DNA of 64,000 bases, from positions 1 to 64,000 of the forward strand of contig NZ_BBXD01000020.1 of the NCBI RefSeq assembly GCF_001570545.1. The letters run 5' to 3'. Each line of letters opens with the position of its first letter. The first letter of the stretch is position 1. The translations under genes and the position numbers were made by a program. A model generated the notes under the pieces. The model saw nothing but the letters and a program-made list of their open reading frames with translations, made no database searches and had not been told where the DNA came from. Positions 1 through 9,033 of this stretch are shown here, one piece after another. The DNA is from Herbidospora mongoliensis. GTDB lineage: Bacteria > Actinomycetota > Actinomycetes > Streptosporangiales > Streptosporangiaceae.

Positions 1-430
1 GCCTCAGCAGGACGCGTAACGCCTCCCGGCCGACCTGGATGGCCTGGCCGGGAAGAGCCCGCAGGTAGATGGCGAGTTTGCGGATGGACCAGCGGGTGAA
101 GGGCTGCCCGAGCCGGGCCGGGCGGGTGATGGCCGTCGCGGCGACGAAGTCTTCTTCGTCGTCACTGAGCAGGCGGGGACGGCCTCCCGCCCACCGAGGG
201 TCCAGGCAGGCCAGCCCCATCTCGTTGAACCGATGGATCACATCGCGGACGGTGTCCTCATCAGCTGCCACCAGACGGGCGATCACCGGGACGGTGTTTC
301 CTCCGGCCGAGGCCAGCAGGATCATCGCCCGCCGGTACCGGACCGAGCTGGTGCTGCCCCGGCGGACGATCTGCTGCAGCTTCTGCCCTTCGGCGTCCAT
401 CAGTCTTCGTATTCTGACCGGTTCTCCCAC
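1..430 (-). mobile_element. IS630-family transposase, N-terminal part (cut by window edge)
   Basis: This is the N-terminal ~143 residues of a DDE transposase of the IS630 type, reading off the left edge. From a GTG at 430 the frame opens with MGEPVRIRRLMD and continues through LQQIVRRGSTSSVRYRRA, a helix-turn-helix stretch (VIARLVAADEDTVRDVIHRF) and the block DPRWAGGRPRLL. These are typical of the N-terminal DNA-binding half of actinomycete IS630 transposases. The catalytic DDE half lies outside the window, so I cannot say whether the element is intact. A start at the ATG at 400 is possible but would lose conserved residues. It marks the left side of the accessory island. Confidence 0.8.
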
Positions 431-832
431 CGCGCCTCCTCGCGCCAGCCGGACGTGTACGACACATCCAACCGACGCCAGCGGCTACACGCGAGACCGG
501 TGAAGGTTTCCGGTCACAGCACTATACGCGATCTATATCCGGGCGGAGCGTTAATGCCGCAGGTCATGGACCTTGCGCAGGAGGATCGGACGAGGTCGAG
601 TCGATCCGATTGAGCTTCAATGGCTGACGTCATGTGGTGGTGTCATGGTCTCCGACGTGTCGCAGCAGCGCATGGTCATGATGGCCATCTTGCGGAGCGC
701 GTAAGGGGTCGGGTCGTCAGCGATGATCATCGGGCTGAGATCACACGTGGGCAGTCGGTGCGGGCTGTAGTGAAGCCGACCTGCTCCATGGCTAACTGGC
801 AAATCCGGGGCTCTTTCCCGATAGTGACGCCT
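431..832. other. Gene-less stretch beside the IS630 element
   Basis: I see no convincing gene here. It should contain the right end of the IS630 element, but I could not define a terminal inverted repeat without the other end. Short minus-strand frames (for example 617-802) have no recognisable domain or ribosome binding site. Confidence 0.4.
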
Positions 833-928
833 ACGGCGTGAGGCGAAGCGATCAGATCAATCGAACTAAGCGAGAGCAGTTAGAGCGAAGTGAGGCTCTC
901 CAGGGAGCACGAGGGGCGGAGCCCTTGG
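833..928 (-). repeat. Dispersed intergenic repeat, copy 1
   Basis: Read on the minus strand, bases 900-926 match 27374-27400 at 26 of 27 positions (core AAGGGCTCCGCCCCTCG). The block ATCGCTTCGCCTCACG at 836-851 recurs at 28767-28782. Between them are several variants of a GCTTCGCTC-like word. The three copies are all intergenic or beside decayed genes, so this looks like a small dispersed repeat family of unknown function. Confidence 0.6.
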
Positions 929-939
929 CTCACCTAAGC

Positions 940-1707
940 GGACGATCAACGTCAACCAACCCCCTCAGCCTCGACGGCCGGACCGCCGTGATCACTGGAG
1001 CCTCCAGCGGCATCGGTGAGGCGACCGAACACCTGGCTGCCAGGGGCGCCCTGCTGGCCCGCCGAACCGGCCACCTGCACGACCCGGCCACCCGCATCGG
1101 CAAGCACGGCGGCCAGGCGCTGGCCCTGGTCATCGACGTGACCGACGCCGAGGCGCTGCGAGCCGCCGCCGCCGACCGGGTCAGGTCGAAATGGGGCCCC
1201 GTCGAGCTGCTCTTCAACAACGCCGTGGTGATGCTGCCCACACCCGTAGAGGACGTGGCGGTCGACCAGCGACGGCAGCAGATCGACCTGAACATCACTG
1301 GGCTGGTGAACGCCATCGCGGGGTTCGCCCCCCAGCTCATCGAAGCCGCCGGGGCCAATGGCGTCGCGGACTTGATCAACACCTCGTCGATCGTGGCCCA
1401 GAACATCCTGCCCCGATTCGCCGTCTACTCCGGGACAAGGCGTACGTTACCCACTTGTCCCGGCACCTGCGCGTCGAGCTGGGCGCTAAGGACTGCAGGT
1501 GTCGGCGATCGAGCCGGGCATCGTCGGCACCGAGCTCAAGGATCACGTGACCGATGAGGGAATCCAGGCTTTGTGGGGAGCTCCAGGCGGATGATCGACT
1601 GGCTGACCCCGCAGGACGTGGCGGAGACGGTTGACTCCATCGCTGCCTTGCCGCCTCGCGCCTACCTGCAGCAGGTGACGGTCGTGCCGACCCGCCAGCC
1701 GAGCTGA
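940..1707 (+). pseudogene. Decayed short-chain dehydrogenase/reductase
   Basis: This is a broken SDR oxidoreductase. The glycine-rich cofactor motif (TGASSGIG) is near 990, the NNA block near 1215, the catalytic Ser region (INTSSIVAQ) near 1375 and the YSG start of the YxxxK block near 1425. Family members continue straight into the catalytic Lys, but here the frame shifts. KAYVTHLSRHLRVELGAKD lies in a second frame, VSAIEPGIVGTELKDHV in a third, and the C-terminal part (MIDWLTPQDVAETVDSI, ending TRQPS) needs another shift. The region after the glycine motif is also shortened. At least three frame breaks make a functional product very unlikely. It sits between the IS630 fragment and the island operon, consistent with decay around an insertion hotspot. 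Confidence 0.8.
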
Positions 1708-1848
1708 GAGGTCAGCCTGGAGGGCCGTGAGTTCTGCCTCCTCACTCTGTCCTGACGCGGAACCTTGGAGAGTTCTTACACGCCGTGACCTCGGATGAGG
1801 CGTCTGTCGCGACTGGCAGGACCCCTGACCGGGCTACGGGCTGATCGA

Positions 1849-2715
1849 TTAGTGGAGGCCGAGTTCCCGAGTTTCGCCGGCACGCATGATCACTCCGGCG
1901 AGATCGGACAGATAGTCGAGCGTTCTCACGTGATCCAGGGCCTGCTGCAGCACCTCCTCCAGGTGGGTCATGTACGTGACGCTCTCAGGCTGACTCGCGA
2001 TGTGAGACAGAGCCACCCCCGTGTCCACGAAGACGAGGTCGTCGCCGTCGTCCGGGGGGAATCGCATCTGAGTGACGGGCAGCACGGGACCCGGCGGGCT
2101 CCCTCCGTGGAACGCGTGCAGCCGCAGTTCCACGTTGGGCCGCCGACCCAGTTCCACCAGGCGGACGACCTGCTCCAGTTGGTCGCCGACATTACCCCAG
2201 TCGTAGCGCAGCGCCGCCTCCGTGATGACCGCTGTCAGGCGGGGCGCGGTGGCGGCCGGCCGCAGCAGGATTCGCTGACGGTACAGAATGGACTCCACCT
2301 GGCGGGCGCTGCGGGGGTGCCGCTGGGCGGCGTACTTCTTGGTCTGCAGCAGCTCGGGGATCGTGAGAGGGAAGAAACACCTGATCGTGGATGCGTCGTT
2401 CTCGAAGCCGGGATACTCCGAGTCGAACACGTCTGCGAAGTCGCGCCACCATGCGCGTTCGCGCGCCAGCAGGGCGAGGGACATGATCCGGTCGTATTGC
2501 TCTCCTTCGATCTGGTACAGCCGGAGAAGGTCGCGCATGTCGCTCATCTCCGGCCGCTTCCACTGGTTCAGCTCGAAGCGCCCGAGTTTTCCGCGGCCCC
2601 AGCCGAGACGTTCGCAGATCTGCGTCGCCGTGAGGCCCCGATCGAGCCGAAGGGCGCCGAAGAAGTCGGCCAAGCGCTTTTTCGCGATGGTCGCCCCATA
2701 GGCGTCGCCCCCCAT
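1849..2715 (-). CDS. XRE-family HTH regulator with DUF5753 domain
   Basis: A 288-residue transcriptional regulator of a type very common in actinomycetes. Residues ~10-70 form an XRE-like helix-turn-helix (RLADFFGALRLDRGLTATQI, then ICERLGWGRGKLGRFE). Residues ~85-280 form the DUF5753 domain, recognised by PGFENDASTIRCFFPLTIPE, the LLQTKKYA block and the LEQVVRLVELGRRPNVELRL region. Its ATG overlaps the stop of the vWA gene by one base (TGATG), so it is the last member of the minus-strand operon. Homologues are often paired with small partner proteins, but none is adjacent here. In this context it probably regulates the island, perhaps through one of the palindromes at 9846 or 10696. That is inference. 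Confidence 0.88.
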   Translation of the reverse strand: MGGDAYGATIAKKRLADFFGALRLDRGLTATQICERLGWGRGKLGRFELNQWKRPEMSDMRDLLRLYQIEGEQYDRIMSLALLARERAWWRDFADVFDSEYPGFENDASTIRCFFPLTIPELLQTKKYAAQRHPRSARQVESILYRQRILLRPAATAPRLTAVITEAALRYDWGNVGDQLEQVVRLVELGRRPNVELRLHAFHGGSPPGPVLPVTQMRFPPDDGDDLVFVDTGVALSHIASQPESVTYMTHLEEVLQQALDHVRTLDYLSDLAGVIMRAGETRELGLH

Positions 2716-3413
2716 CAGAGGTCGATGTAATCGAGGGGAACCGTCCTGAATCCCTTCACCTCTTCCGGAACCGCCAGCTGCTGTTTTTCGGCCGAGGTGA
2801 TGAGAGAGTTCAGCAGCGAGTTCAGGGCCGCGGCGAGAGCCGACTTGGTCTCCTCGTCATTGCTGTTGTAGGCGATGTACGCGGCGAGCGTCGAGATCGT
2901 CTTGAGTACACTTTCGCTGGCGTTTCCGAAGCCATAAGTGATGACGTGCGGATACGGCGGCCAATTCCGGTCCGTCAGTTCCGCGTGGCTCGTCCGCCAC
3001 TCGGTGTCGGGCTTGTCGGTGGGGATTCCGTCGGTCAGCAGGAATATCACCGGACGGGTGACCTTGATCCCCCTGGCCTTCAGTGCCGGGACGTCCTTGC
3101 TGATCCGCTCTTTCACGAGGCGGAACATCGGCGCGAAGTTGGTCCTGCCAGAACAGGTGACGTTCGGCAGGGCTGTCAGTTGGGTGATTTCTGTCATATC
3201 CATGACGACGTGGGGCGAGGAATTGAAGGACAGGATCGACAGATGGATGAAGTCGGCCATCGCGGGGCTGGTATAGAGCGTGTCCACGATTTCTGTCAGA
3301 GTGTTGTTGAGTAGTTCCTCGAATGCCTGCATAGACCCTGATGTGTCGAGCACCACATATGTCGGCATTCCTTTCATGCCACCGATGGGTGTGATGTCTC
3401 CATACGCGTTCAT
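2715..3413 (-). CDS. vWA-domain protein, TerY-like
   Basis: A 232-residue von Willebrand factor A domain protein. The metal-ion-dependent adhesion site is intact: DTSGS at residues 23-27, the distal Thr in SGRTNF, and the Asp in LLTDG. There is no signal peptide, so it should act in the cytoplasm. Length and motif order match the TerY family, which occurs with a PP2C phosphatase and a kinase as the TerY phosphorylation triad in tellurite-resistance-type and other conflict loci. Both partners lie directly upstream (kinase-like gene 19 bases away, PP2C beyond it), which supports the assignment. It likely works as a metal-dependent scaffold for the phosphorylation pair. Confidence 0.85.
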   Translation of the reverse strand: MNAYGDITPIGGMKGMPTYVVLDTSGSMQAFEELLNNTLTEIVDTLYTSPAMADFIHLSILSFNSSPHVVMDMTEITQLTALPNVTCSGRTNFAPMFRLVKERISKDVPALKARGIKVTRPVIFLLTDGIPTDKPDTEWRTSHAELTDRNWPPYPHVITYGFGNASESVLKTISTLAAYIAYNSNDEETKSALAAALNSLLNSLITSAEKQQLAVPEEVKGFRTVPLDYIDL

Positions 3414-3432
3414 GACTAATACCCCCTTTGTT

Positions 3433-4650
3433 TCAACGGGCGAGTGAGAGGATCAGCCCGATTGTGTACATGACGAAGACCGCTATGCCGATGATGACGA
3501 AGAAGTTGCCGATGGTGGCCAGTACGCCATGCGATTTCTTGGGGGGAGGATTTCGTGGGTATGTGGTCGTGGTCTTTTTCTGATAGGCCGCAGGTGCGCC
3601 GATCGGTGACTGCCTCCGGGCGCCGGGAGAGGATGTCGGCCGACGGGCGGGCGGTGCCTTCGGGGCCGTCCTCTGTGGGGCCGGTATGGTCAGCCGCGAG
3701 ACCGGGGTGCCCGTGTTCTTCCGTGGCTGCCACGGAATCATCTGCGTGACGTTGTCGCCGCCTTTGCGGGACCCGGGCAAGCCTTCGTACATCGCCGTTC
3801 GCAGATCGGCAAGTGTGGGCCGCTGCTCGACGCTTCTCGCTTGGAGAATGCGGCGCAGCACATCGGCGAGCCCACTTTGACCGGGGAATCGTTTGGCCAC
3901 CTCTGCCAGTGCCTCGCTGTCGTTGGTCCTGACGCCCGTGAGAGCCCGGATGACGAGCAACGCCACCTTGTAGCGGTCGGTGTGGGTGGTAACCGGCTGC
4001 CCGATTCGCATCAACGGATCCGTCCAGTTGGGGGTCTCCACGAAGGGCCGCTGGCCGACGCCGCACGAGTCGACGTCGATGATCAAGGTGGCCTGGGTCA
4101 GCGGAGCCCAGAAGGCGTTGGCGAACGACCAGTCGGCGTAGACCATGCCATGCCGTTCGAACAGCGCTGCCGCGTCGACGATATTCCGCACCGCCTGAAG
4201 CCGGTGGTCGTCGTTCGGCACGGGAAGGCCGAGCCGCTGCAGTTGCTGGGGAGGGAGGGCCAGCAGGTCGATCGTCACGGTCCGCCGGTCCGTGCGGTCG
4301 GCGAGTTTCTTGATGTCCCAGACGAAGTCGGTGCTTGCCTTCACCATGATCGACCCGACGGTCCGATACCCGTCGACGATTCTCGACACCGGCCAGGTGA
4401 TGGACTTGTCCAGCAACGCGATGTCGCTCGCGGACATGCCGGCCGGCATGGCGATCAACCGGGACAGGGTGTCTGCGTCGATCTTCGTCTCCGGGCGATA
4501 CAGCTTCACCAGCCACCCTTTGGAAGCCGGTATCTCGTAGATGACGGATGACTCGCCGTTGTCCCGGGACAGGACGTCGCCGTCGTTATAACCCTCGACC
4601 GAGGACAACGGGATGATCTGGGGAAAGGGGGAGTCTGACCAGCTCCTCAT
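3433..4650 (-). CDS. Protein kinase-like membrane protein of a TerY-type triad
   Basis: A 405-residue protein with a divergent protein-kinase-like domain, a Pro/Arg-rich linker and one C-terminal membrane helix (FFVIIGIAVFVMYTIGLIL). The glycine-rich loop is not clear. A probable ATP-lysine strand is GWLVKLYRP, a catalytic-loop equivalent is HGMVYADWSFANAFW, and a DFG equivalent is IIDVDSCG. I start it at the ATG at 4650, which overlaps the PP2C stop (ATGA) and has GGGGAG seven bases upstream. An in-frame GTG at 4671 is less likely. Triads of TerY, kinase and PP2C are a known arrangement. The atypical loop means activity must be tested; it could be a pseudokinase scaffold. Confidence 0.72.
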   Translation of the reverse strand: MRSWSDSPFPQIIPLSSVEGYNDGDVLSRDNGESSVIYEIPASKGWLVKLYRPETKIDADTLSRLIAMPAGMSASDIALLDKSITWPVSRIVDGYRTVGSIMVKASTDFVWDIKKLADRTDRRTVTIDLLALPPQQLQRLGLPVPNDDHRLQAVRNIVDAAALFERHGMVYADWSFANAFWAPLTQATLIIDVDSCGVGQRPFVETPNWTDPLMRIGQPVTTHTDRYKVALLVIRALTGVRTNDSEALAEVAKRFPGQSGLADVLRRILQARSVEQRPTLADLRTAMYEGLPGSRKGGDNVTQMIPWQPRKNTGTPVSRLTIPAPQRTAPKAPPARRPTSSPGARRQSPIGAPAAYQKKTTTTYPRNPPPKKSHGVLATIGNFFVIIGIAVFVMYTIGLILSLAR

Positions 4651-5885
4651 GAATATCTCCCCGGACACCACAGCACGACGGCGGTACGGTCGTCGTTGAA
4701 GCCCTTCGTCTCGTATCCGACGCTAGTGATGAAGTCGCCGATGAACGGCGGGCGGTTCCACTGGTCGGCGAACCAGGCGCCTAACTCCTTGACAGCCAGG
4801 GCGTCGCCGACACCGTCCGTGGTCAGGGCGAGAACCGTGTCTGGCGGGATCTCGAACTGTGTGATCCGCACTGAACTGGGGAGATGCGGCAGGTATTCGG
4901 ACAGCCGGCCCGCGTCGTACCCCTGCTTCGCGTCACCGGCGATCTGGCGCCAGCCATGGCCTTCTTTGAGCCAGGCGCTCACATCGGCGATGCTCGCGAA
5001 GACCGCGATCCGTGTACCGTCGTCGCACGGCCGCAGGTCGATGACGGCCGCGAGCGCCGCTGCCCTGACGTCGTTGCGGGTCAATCCGCGCTGCTCGGCG
5101 GTGGCGGTCATACGCGCCGCGGCGTTGTGGAAGGAATTTTTGAGTTCCGTCTCGCTCCAGGTGCCGTCGGCCATGACGTCCTGCAGGTGCTTCACGATCG
5201 TGTCGGCCGCGACGTTGGCGCCCAGGTGCGAATGACGGCTGTCGGACATTCCGTCGGCGATGGTGACGATCAGGTACCGACCGTGTTTGTCCAGGCCCAG
5301 GCGGTAGGCGTCCTGCCGGGCATCGGCCGGGTCCTTGCATCGATGTCCCGGGCCGACGATCGAGGCGGCGCGTACTTCGAGATCACCGACGAGGGCGGAA
5401 TCGGCGCAGATACCCGAGGGGCCGGGCGCGCTCGGTAGCCGCCAGGGGAGCTGGGCGGCCGTTCCGGGCAACCCCCCCGGCTGGGGAAAGCGCCTGGCTG
5501 CGTCGCGCGGCGCCTGCGCGGGCATAGGCGCGACTTTGATATCCAGCGAAGGTGGTGGAGTCATGGCGGCCGGGCGCTGGTGTTCATGCTGATGACGGCT
5601 AGGGGCACCGGGAGCGTTCTGTATGTCGGACACTGCGGCGATGGCCTTCTCTCTGGCGACTGTTTGCCCCTTCCAGCCGCGCCACTCCTCAAGCGCCAGA
5701 AGCACCAAAACGGTCAGGAGGAGCGCGATGACGGTTCCGATGGGGACCCCGTCGAGTCCCATGGCACTGAAGGCCAGTCCGACGCAACTCAGCAAGGTGA
5801 CGAGCAGGACCATGATCGCGACGATCATGTGATGTCGGATGATGCCCGAGGGGGTCTGCTTGGCGCGCTTCGGTTTCCGCTGCAT
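4647..5885 (-). CDS. PP2C-family Ser/Thr phosphatase with N-terminal membrane anchor
   Basis: A 412-residue protein. Residues ~20-68 contain two hydrophobic helices (IVAIMVLLVTLLSCVGLAF and GTVIALLLTVLVLLALEE), followed by a Pro-rich linker and a PP2C domain from ~165. Metal-binding motifs are visible: DAYRLGLD-like start, TIADGMSDS, LTTDGVGDAL and the terminal DDRTAVVLW. It should dephosphorylate Ser/Thr residues at the membrane. It overlaps both neighbours (TGATG with the SPFH-like gene, ATGA with the kinase-like gene), so it is translationally coupled to them. It is the second member of the TerY-type phosphorylation triad. Confidence 0.88.
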   Translation of the reverse strand: MQRKPKRAKQTPSGIIRHHMIVAIMVLLVTLLSCVGLAFSAMGLDGVPIGTVIALLLTVLVLLALEEWRGWKGQTVAREKAIAAVSDIQNAPGAPSRHQHEHQRPAAMTPPPSLDIKVAPMPAQAPRDAARRFPQPGGLPGTAAQLPWRLPSAPGPSGICADSALVGDLEVRAASIVGPGHRCKDPADARQDAYRLGLDKHGRYLIVTIADGMSDSRHSHLGANVAADTIVKHLQDVMADGTWSETELKNSFHNAAARMTATAEQRGLTRNDVRAAALAAVIDLRPCDDGTRIAVFASIADVSAWLKEGHGWRQIAGDAKQGYDAGRLSEYLPHLPSSVRITQFEIPPDTVLALTTDGVGDALAVKELGAWFADQWNRPPFIGDFITSVGYETKGFNDDRTAVVLWCPGRYS

Positions 5886-6925
5886 CAGCCGCCCTCCCGG
5901 TTGTCCGTCCTCGACCCGAACCTGACCCAGCCGGCGACGCCGGCGTCTCCGGCGCCGGTGTCGCCGGCGGCCGGCGGGGGGGCAGGCTGGGGGGAGGGGG
6001 CGGGCGCAGAGGCAGGCGTGATGGCCGTCTGGGTGACGGTGCCCTGCAGCATCCCCCTGGTGTTGCCGTCGGCCACCTGCTCGAGCGGGTTGATGAGGAT
6101 GCGCCGCATCGTCTCGATGTCTGCCTCCTGAATGAACCCTTCGGCGACCATCTTCTCGAAGAGGCTGATCTGGGCCTGAAGGTTGATCTCCCGCCGCTTG
6201 CTTACCTGCTCCAGCACGACTCCGACCTGATCGGGATGGCGCGAGAGGAACAGGAATAACAGGTCGTCCTCACCTTGGGCGATCTGCCGCAGTGCGCCTA
6301 TCCGGTCGCTCTCCATCGCGGCGTTTGCCTGTTCCTGCTTGCGCAGCCTCTTGAAGGTCTCCTCGTCGGATATTCCGGCGCGCTGCTGCTCTCGCCTGGA
6401 GATCTCGAACCTGGCGGTGTGGTCGTCGGATCGAAGGCCCACCACGACGCTGAAGATGGTCAGTCCCTCGGGAAGGGGGAGCGGCCCGCGCCGGAACTCC
6501 TGCTGAAGCCGGTGTTCGGCGCTGGCGACGTTGTCGATGTCGAACCCGCGCGTGATGTTCTGCACCATCTCGATCAGCTTTGAACGTACGAGGGCGAGGC
6601 CGTCCCGGGTGCCGTGCTGCACGATCTTGGCAGGCTCCTCGACCCCCCATATGACGCCCATACGGGCCCGGAACAGCATCGAGCCGACGGCGCTGGAGAC
6701 GTGCTCGATGATTGAGTCGTGATGCCGGGTGTTGTCCACGGCGTACCAGGCCTGGTAGCGCGACGCCTCATGGCGATGGGGGCGCCGGTCGAGGATTTCC
6801 GCCTGCCCGCTCCGGGTCCAGTAGACGAGGGTGACGTCTGGCGCGAGCGCGGGGCCCTTGGATCCGAAGGACATAGGCCCTTGGGCACGGATCAGGCCTC
6901 CCGGCTGAAAGGGTTGGGTGGTCAT
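5885..6925 (-). CDS. SPFH/Band-7-like protein (tentative)
   Basis: A 346-residue protein without an obvious membrane helix. Residues ~65-180 (FRARMGVIWGVEEPAKIVQH, VRSKLIEMVQNITRGFDI, PEGLTIFSVVVGLRSDD) have the pattern of an SPFH domain: an alternating beta region, a V-x-DP-like turn, then a helix. A long charged, probably coiled-coil stretch follows (~185-290), then an Ala/Pro-rich tail. No enzymatic motif is visible. SPFH proteins usually form oligomeric rings at membranes. In this operon it could scaffold the membrane-anchored phosphatase, kinase-like protein and PycTM-like effector. It overlaps the 703-residue gene (ATGA) and the PP2C gene (TGATG). The fold call is by eye only. Confidence 0.45.
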   Translation of the reverse strand: MTTQPFQPGGLIRAQGPMSFGSKGPALAPDVTLVYWTRSGQAEILDRRPHRHEASRYQAWYAVDNTRHHDSIIEHVSSAVGSMLFRARMGVIWGVEEPAKIVQHGTRDGLALVRSKLIEMVQNITRGFDIDNVASAEHRLQQEFRRGPLPLPEGLTIFSVVVGLRSDDHTARFEISRREQQRAGISDEETFKRLRKQEQANAAMESDRIGALRQIAQGEDDLLFLFLSRHPDQVGVVLEQVSKRREINLQAQISLFEKMVAEGFIQEADIETMRRILINPLEQVADGNTRGMLQGTVTQTAITPASAPAPSPQPAPPPAAGDTGAGDAGVAGWVRFGSRTDNREGG

Positions 6926-9033
6926 CGAATGCTCCTTGGTGCAGCATTGAGGTGCTGAAGGGCGGAGAGGATCGCGGCACGGCTACGCGGTGCGTGGGTC
7001 CAGCGGTCGACGGCCAAGGCGATGATCCGCTCCGTGCGCGTCGAGATCCTCACCTGCGCACACGTCGCCATGAGCGATGCGAGGACGCCGACGGCGCGGA
7101 GGCTGGAATCGGCCAGGCGCCCCCATTCCGCGAGTACCTCCTTGGCCTCACGGTTGAAGTCGGACGAGTTGAGCGCCTGCGCCCACAACTCCGCGACGTC
7201 GACGGCCTGGCCGCCGTCGTCCTCGGTGATCGCGAGCATCGTCGGCCAGAGACCCCCGTCGGGCCGCTGCCGGACGAGATCTGCGGCTGAGAGTAGGAAC
7301 GCCAACTTGCCGTTGAGTCTCTTCTCGGGCGAGCGGCCCGACATCCAGGTCCGCAGCATGGTGAGGAGCCGCGCGGAGTAGACGGAGTCCTCGTATTCCA
7401 GCATTTCGGCGATCGTCTCGCAGAGCGCCTCGATGATGGCGGGTTCGTCGCTCGATCCGACCAGGTCAAGCAGGGAAACGGCGTTCTCGCAGTCGCCGTC
7501 GGCCAGCTTGACGCGCCACGCGCGGATGGCCGTGGCCTGGAGCTTGGCGATCGCATCGCCAGAACTCCAGGCGTCCACGAGTCGGTGTGCCGCGTTCGTC
7601 AGGCCGGGGACGTCGCTGACCGTTCCGAGCGCGATGGCCGCCGCCTCACGCAGCCCCGGGTCAGGGGATTTGGCCCACGGCAGGATCACGGTAGCGCGGA
7701 TGTGGTCGAACGCCTTAGTGGCCAGCAGTCCGGCGGCCACTGCGGCCCGGATTCTGACCGTGCCGACCTCGCTACGGGCGCACAGCCGTAACCAGGTCAG
7801 AAATTCGGGCCGGATATCGTCGTACTCGTTCCACACGTGCAGGATCACCTGCTGCGGCCTATCACCGTCCTGGTAGCGCACCACCTGGCCCGGCGCCGTG
7901 CCGCCATGCCTGGTGAGCATGCTGGACGGGACGAGATGAGCGCCCAGCCCCCGCAGTCGGGAACTCACTGTCTTGTTGAACGGGCGAGACTCCCTGGGCG
8001 GCTGGTTGTCCGGCTCAAGCCGTCGCTTCAGGGCGGCGGAGGCCATCGCCACTTGCTCGTACGGCTCGCCACCCAGCACTGCCACGCTGATGGCCAGGGC
8101 CTGGGTGTCGAGGTCTGGCAGGTTCGCGAACCAGTCGTCCAAATCGAAATCGGATCGGGCGCCGAGTCGTGCTCGGAGGTCGACCGTTCCCGAATCGGCG
8201 ATCAGTGTCGCGATGTGTACCGCGAAGCGGGGTTTGGCGCTCGCCAGGATGTCCCGGCACACGTCGTGGACCTCACCGTCGCTCAGCACGGTGCGGGCGT
8301 CCGTGGCGGACCCGACCAGCCGGGCCAGATGGGCTTCCAGCACGCTTCGGGGGTCGGGTCCCCTGACGTCGGCGACGTAACGTTCCACGGCGTCCGGAAG
8401 GCGGGTGCCCGTGTCGACCGTGATGATCAGCCGGTGCCTGTCCCTCAGCTGTGCCGCCAGCCGGTCGAGGTCGAAGGCGTGCAGCGTGGCCGCCCGCAAT
8501 TGAGGTAGATCAGCTAGCAGGTAGCCGCCGGGCTTGAGATCGGTGACGTCCAGGGCGCTGAGATCAGTTTCCGGGTGGAGCTGGGACGCCCCTTCCCGGG
8601 TGTGATCGAGGAGCAGATGCCGGCCGAGGGCCGAACGGCCGGAGTCCACCTCGCCGCGGAGGATCAGCAGGCCCAGCGCGGCGGCACGCGACTTCAGCCG
8701 TTCGAGATCCGCAGGAGCGATGAAGGAGCCGTCCCAGTCGTGGTGGTCGGTGGTGAAGGGAAGCAGCTGGATCTGCCTGCTGCCGGTGGTGGTCACGGTG
8801 ATGTACGTGATCTCGTCGCCACCGACGACCTTCTGGGCCCGAACCCGGGCGCCGGTCAGGTTGGAGCGCGCATCCCGCTCGGCACTCAGCCGTTCACCCG
8901 TCTCGCCCGGCTGGGCGGCCCGGTTGCTGAACTCGCGCCCCAACGTTTGGACGTTCTTGGGTTCCGGTTCCTGTTCCTGCTGCGGCTGTTGCGAAGGCGG
9001 CTGCTGCGGTTCCGGCTCGCTCGGCGGCATCAT
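6922..9033 (-). CDS. Large protein with degenerate P-loop and C-terminal helical repeats
   Basis: A 703-residue protein I cannot name. The first ~60 residues are Gln/Pro/Glu-rich and disordered. Residues 64-77 (VRAQKVVGGDEITY) match the tail of the neighbouring cyclase-like protein at 13 of 14 positions. Residues 127-134 (GEVDSGRS) look like a Walker A loop with Arg in place of Lys, and GYLLADLP (~170) could be a weak Walker B strand, suggesting an inactivated STAND-like NTPase domain. From ~400 the sequence is a run of amphipathic helices resembling HEAT-type repeats. It is translationally coupled to the cyclase (ATGA) and to the SPFH-like gene. A sensor or adaptor role in the island is plausible. 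Confidence 0.6.
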   Translation of the reverse strand: MMPPSEPEPQQPPSQQPQQEQEPEPKNVQTLGREFSNRAAQPGETGERLSAERDARSNLTGARVRAQKVVGGDEITYITVTTTGSRQIQLLPFTTDHHDWDGSFIAPADLERLKSRAAALGLLILRGEVDSGRSALGRHLLLDHTREGASQLHPETDLSALDVTDLKPGGYLLADLPQLRAATLHAFDLDRLAAQLRDRHRLIITVDTGTRLPDAVERYVADVRGPDPRSVLEAHLARLVGSATDARTVLSDGEVHDVCRDILASAKPRFAVHIATLIADSGTVDLRARLGARSDFDLDDWFANLPDLDTQALAISVAVLGGEPYEQVAMASAALKRRLEPDNQPPRESRPFNKTVSSRLRGLGAHLVPSSMLTRHGGTAPGQVVRYQDGDRPQQVILHVWNEYDDIRPEFLTWLRLCARSEVGTVRIRAAVAAGLLATKAFDHIRATVILPWAKSPDPGLREAAAIALGTVSDVPGLTNAAHRLVDAWSSGDAIAKLQATAIRAWRVKLADGDCENAVSLLDLVGSSDEPAIIEALCETIAEMLEYEDSVYSARLLTMLRTWMSGRSPEKRLNGKLAFLLSAADLVRQRPDGGLWPTMLAITEDDGGQAVDVAELWAQALNSSDFNREAKEVLAEWGRLADSSLRAVGVLASLMATCAQVRISTRTERIIALAVDRWTHAPRSRAAILSALQHLNAAPRSIR

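Noticed and set aside
617-802. Minus-strand 61-codon frame as a small gene
   Set aside because: No ribosome binding site, domain or conserved context. It lies in degraded DNA beside the IS element.
1795-2730. A 311-codon plus-strand frame opposite the XRE/DUF5753 gene
   Set aside because: No domain or site. The minus-strand protein matches a known family and is overlapped with its operon.
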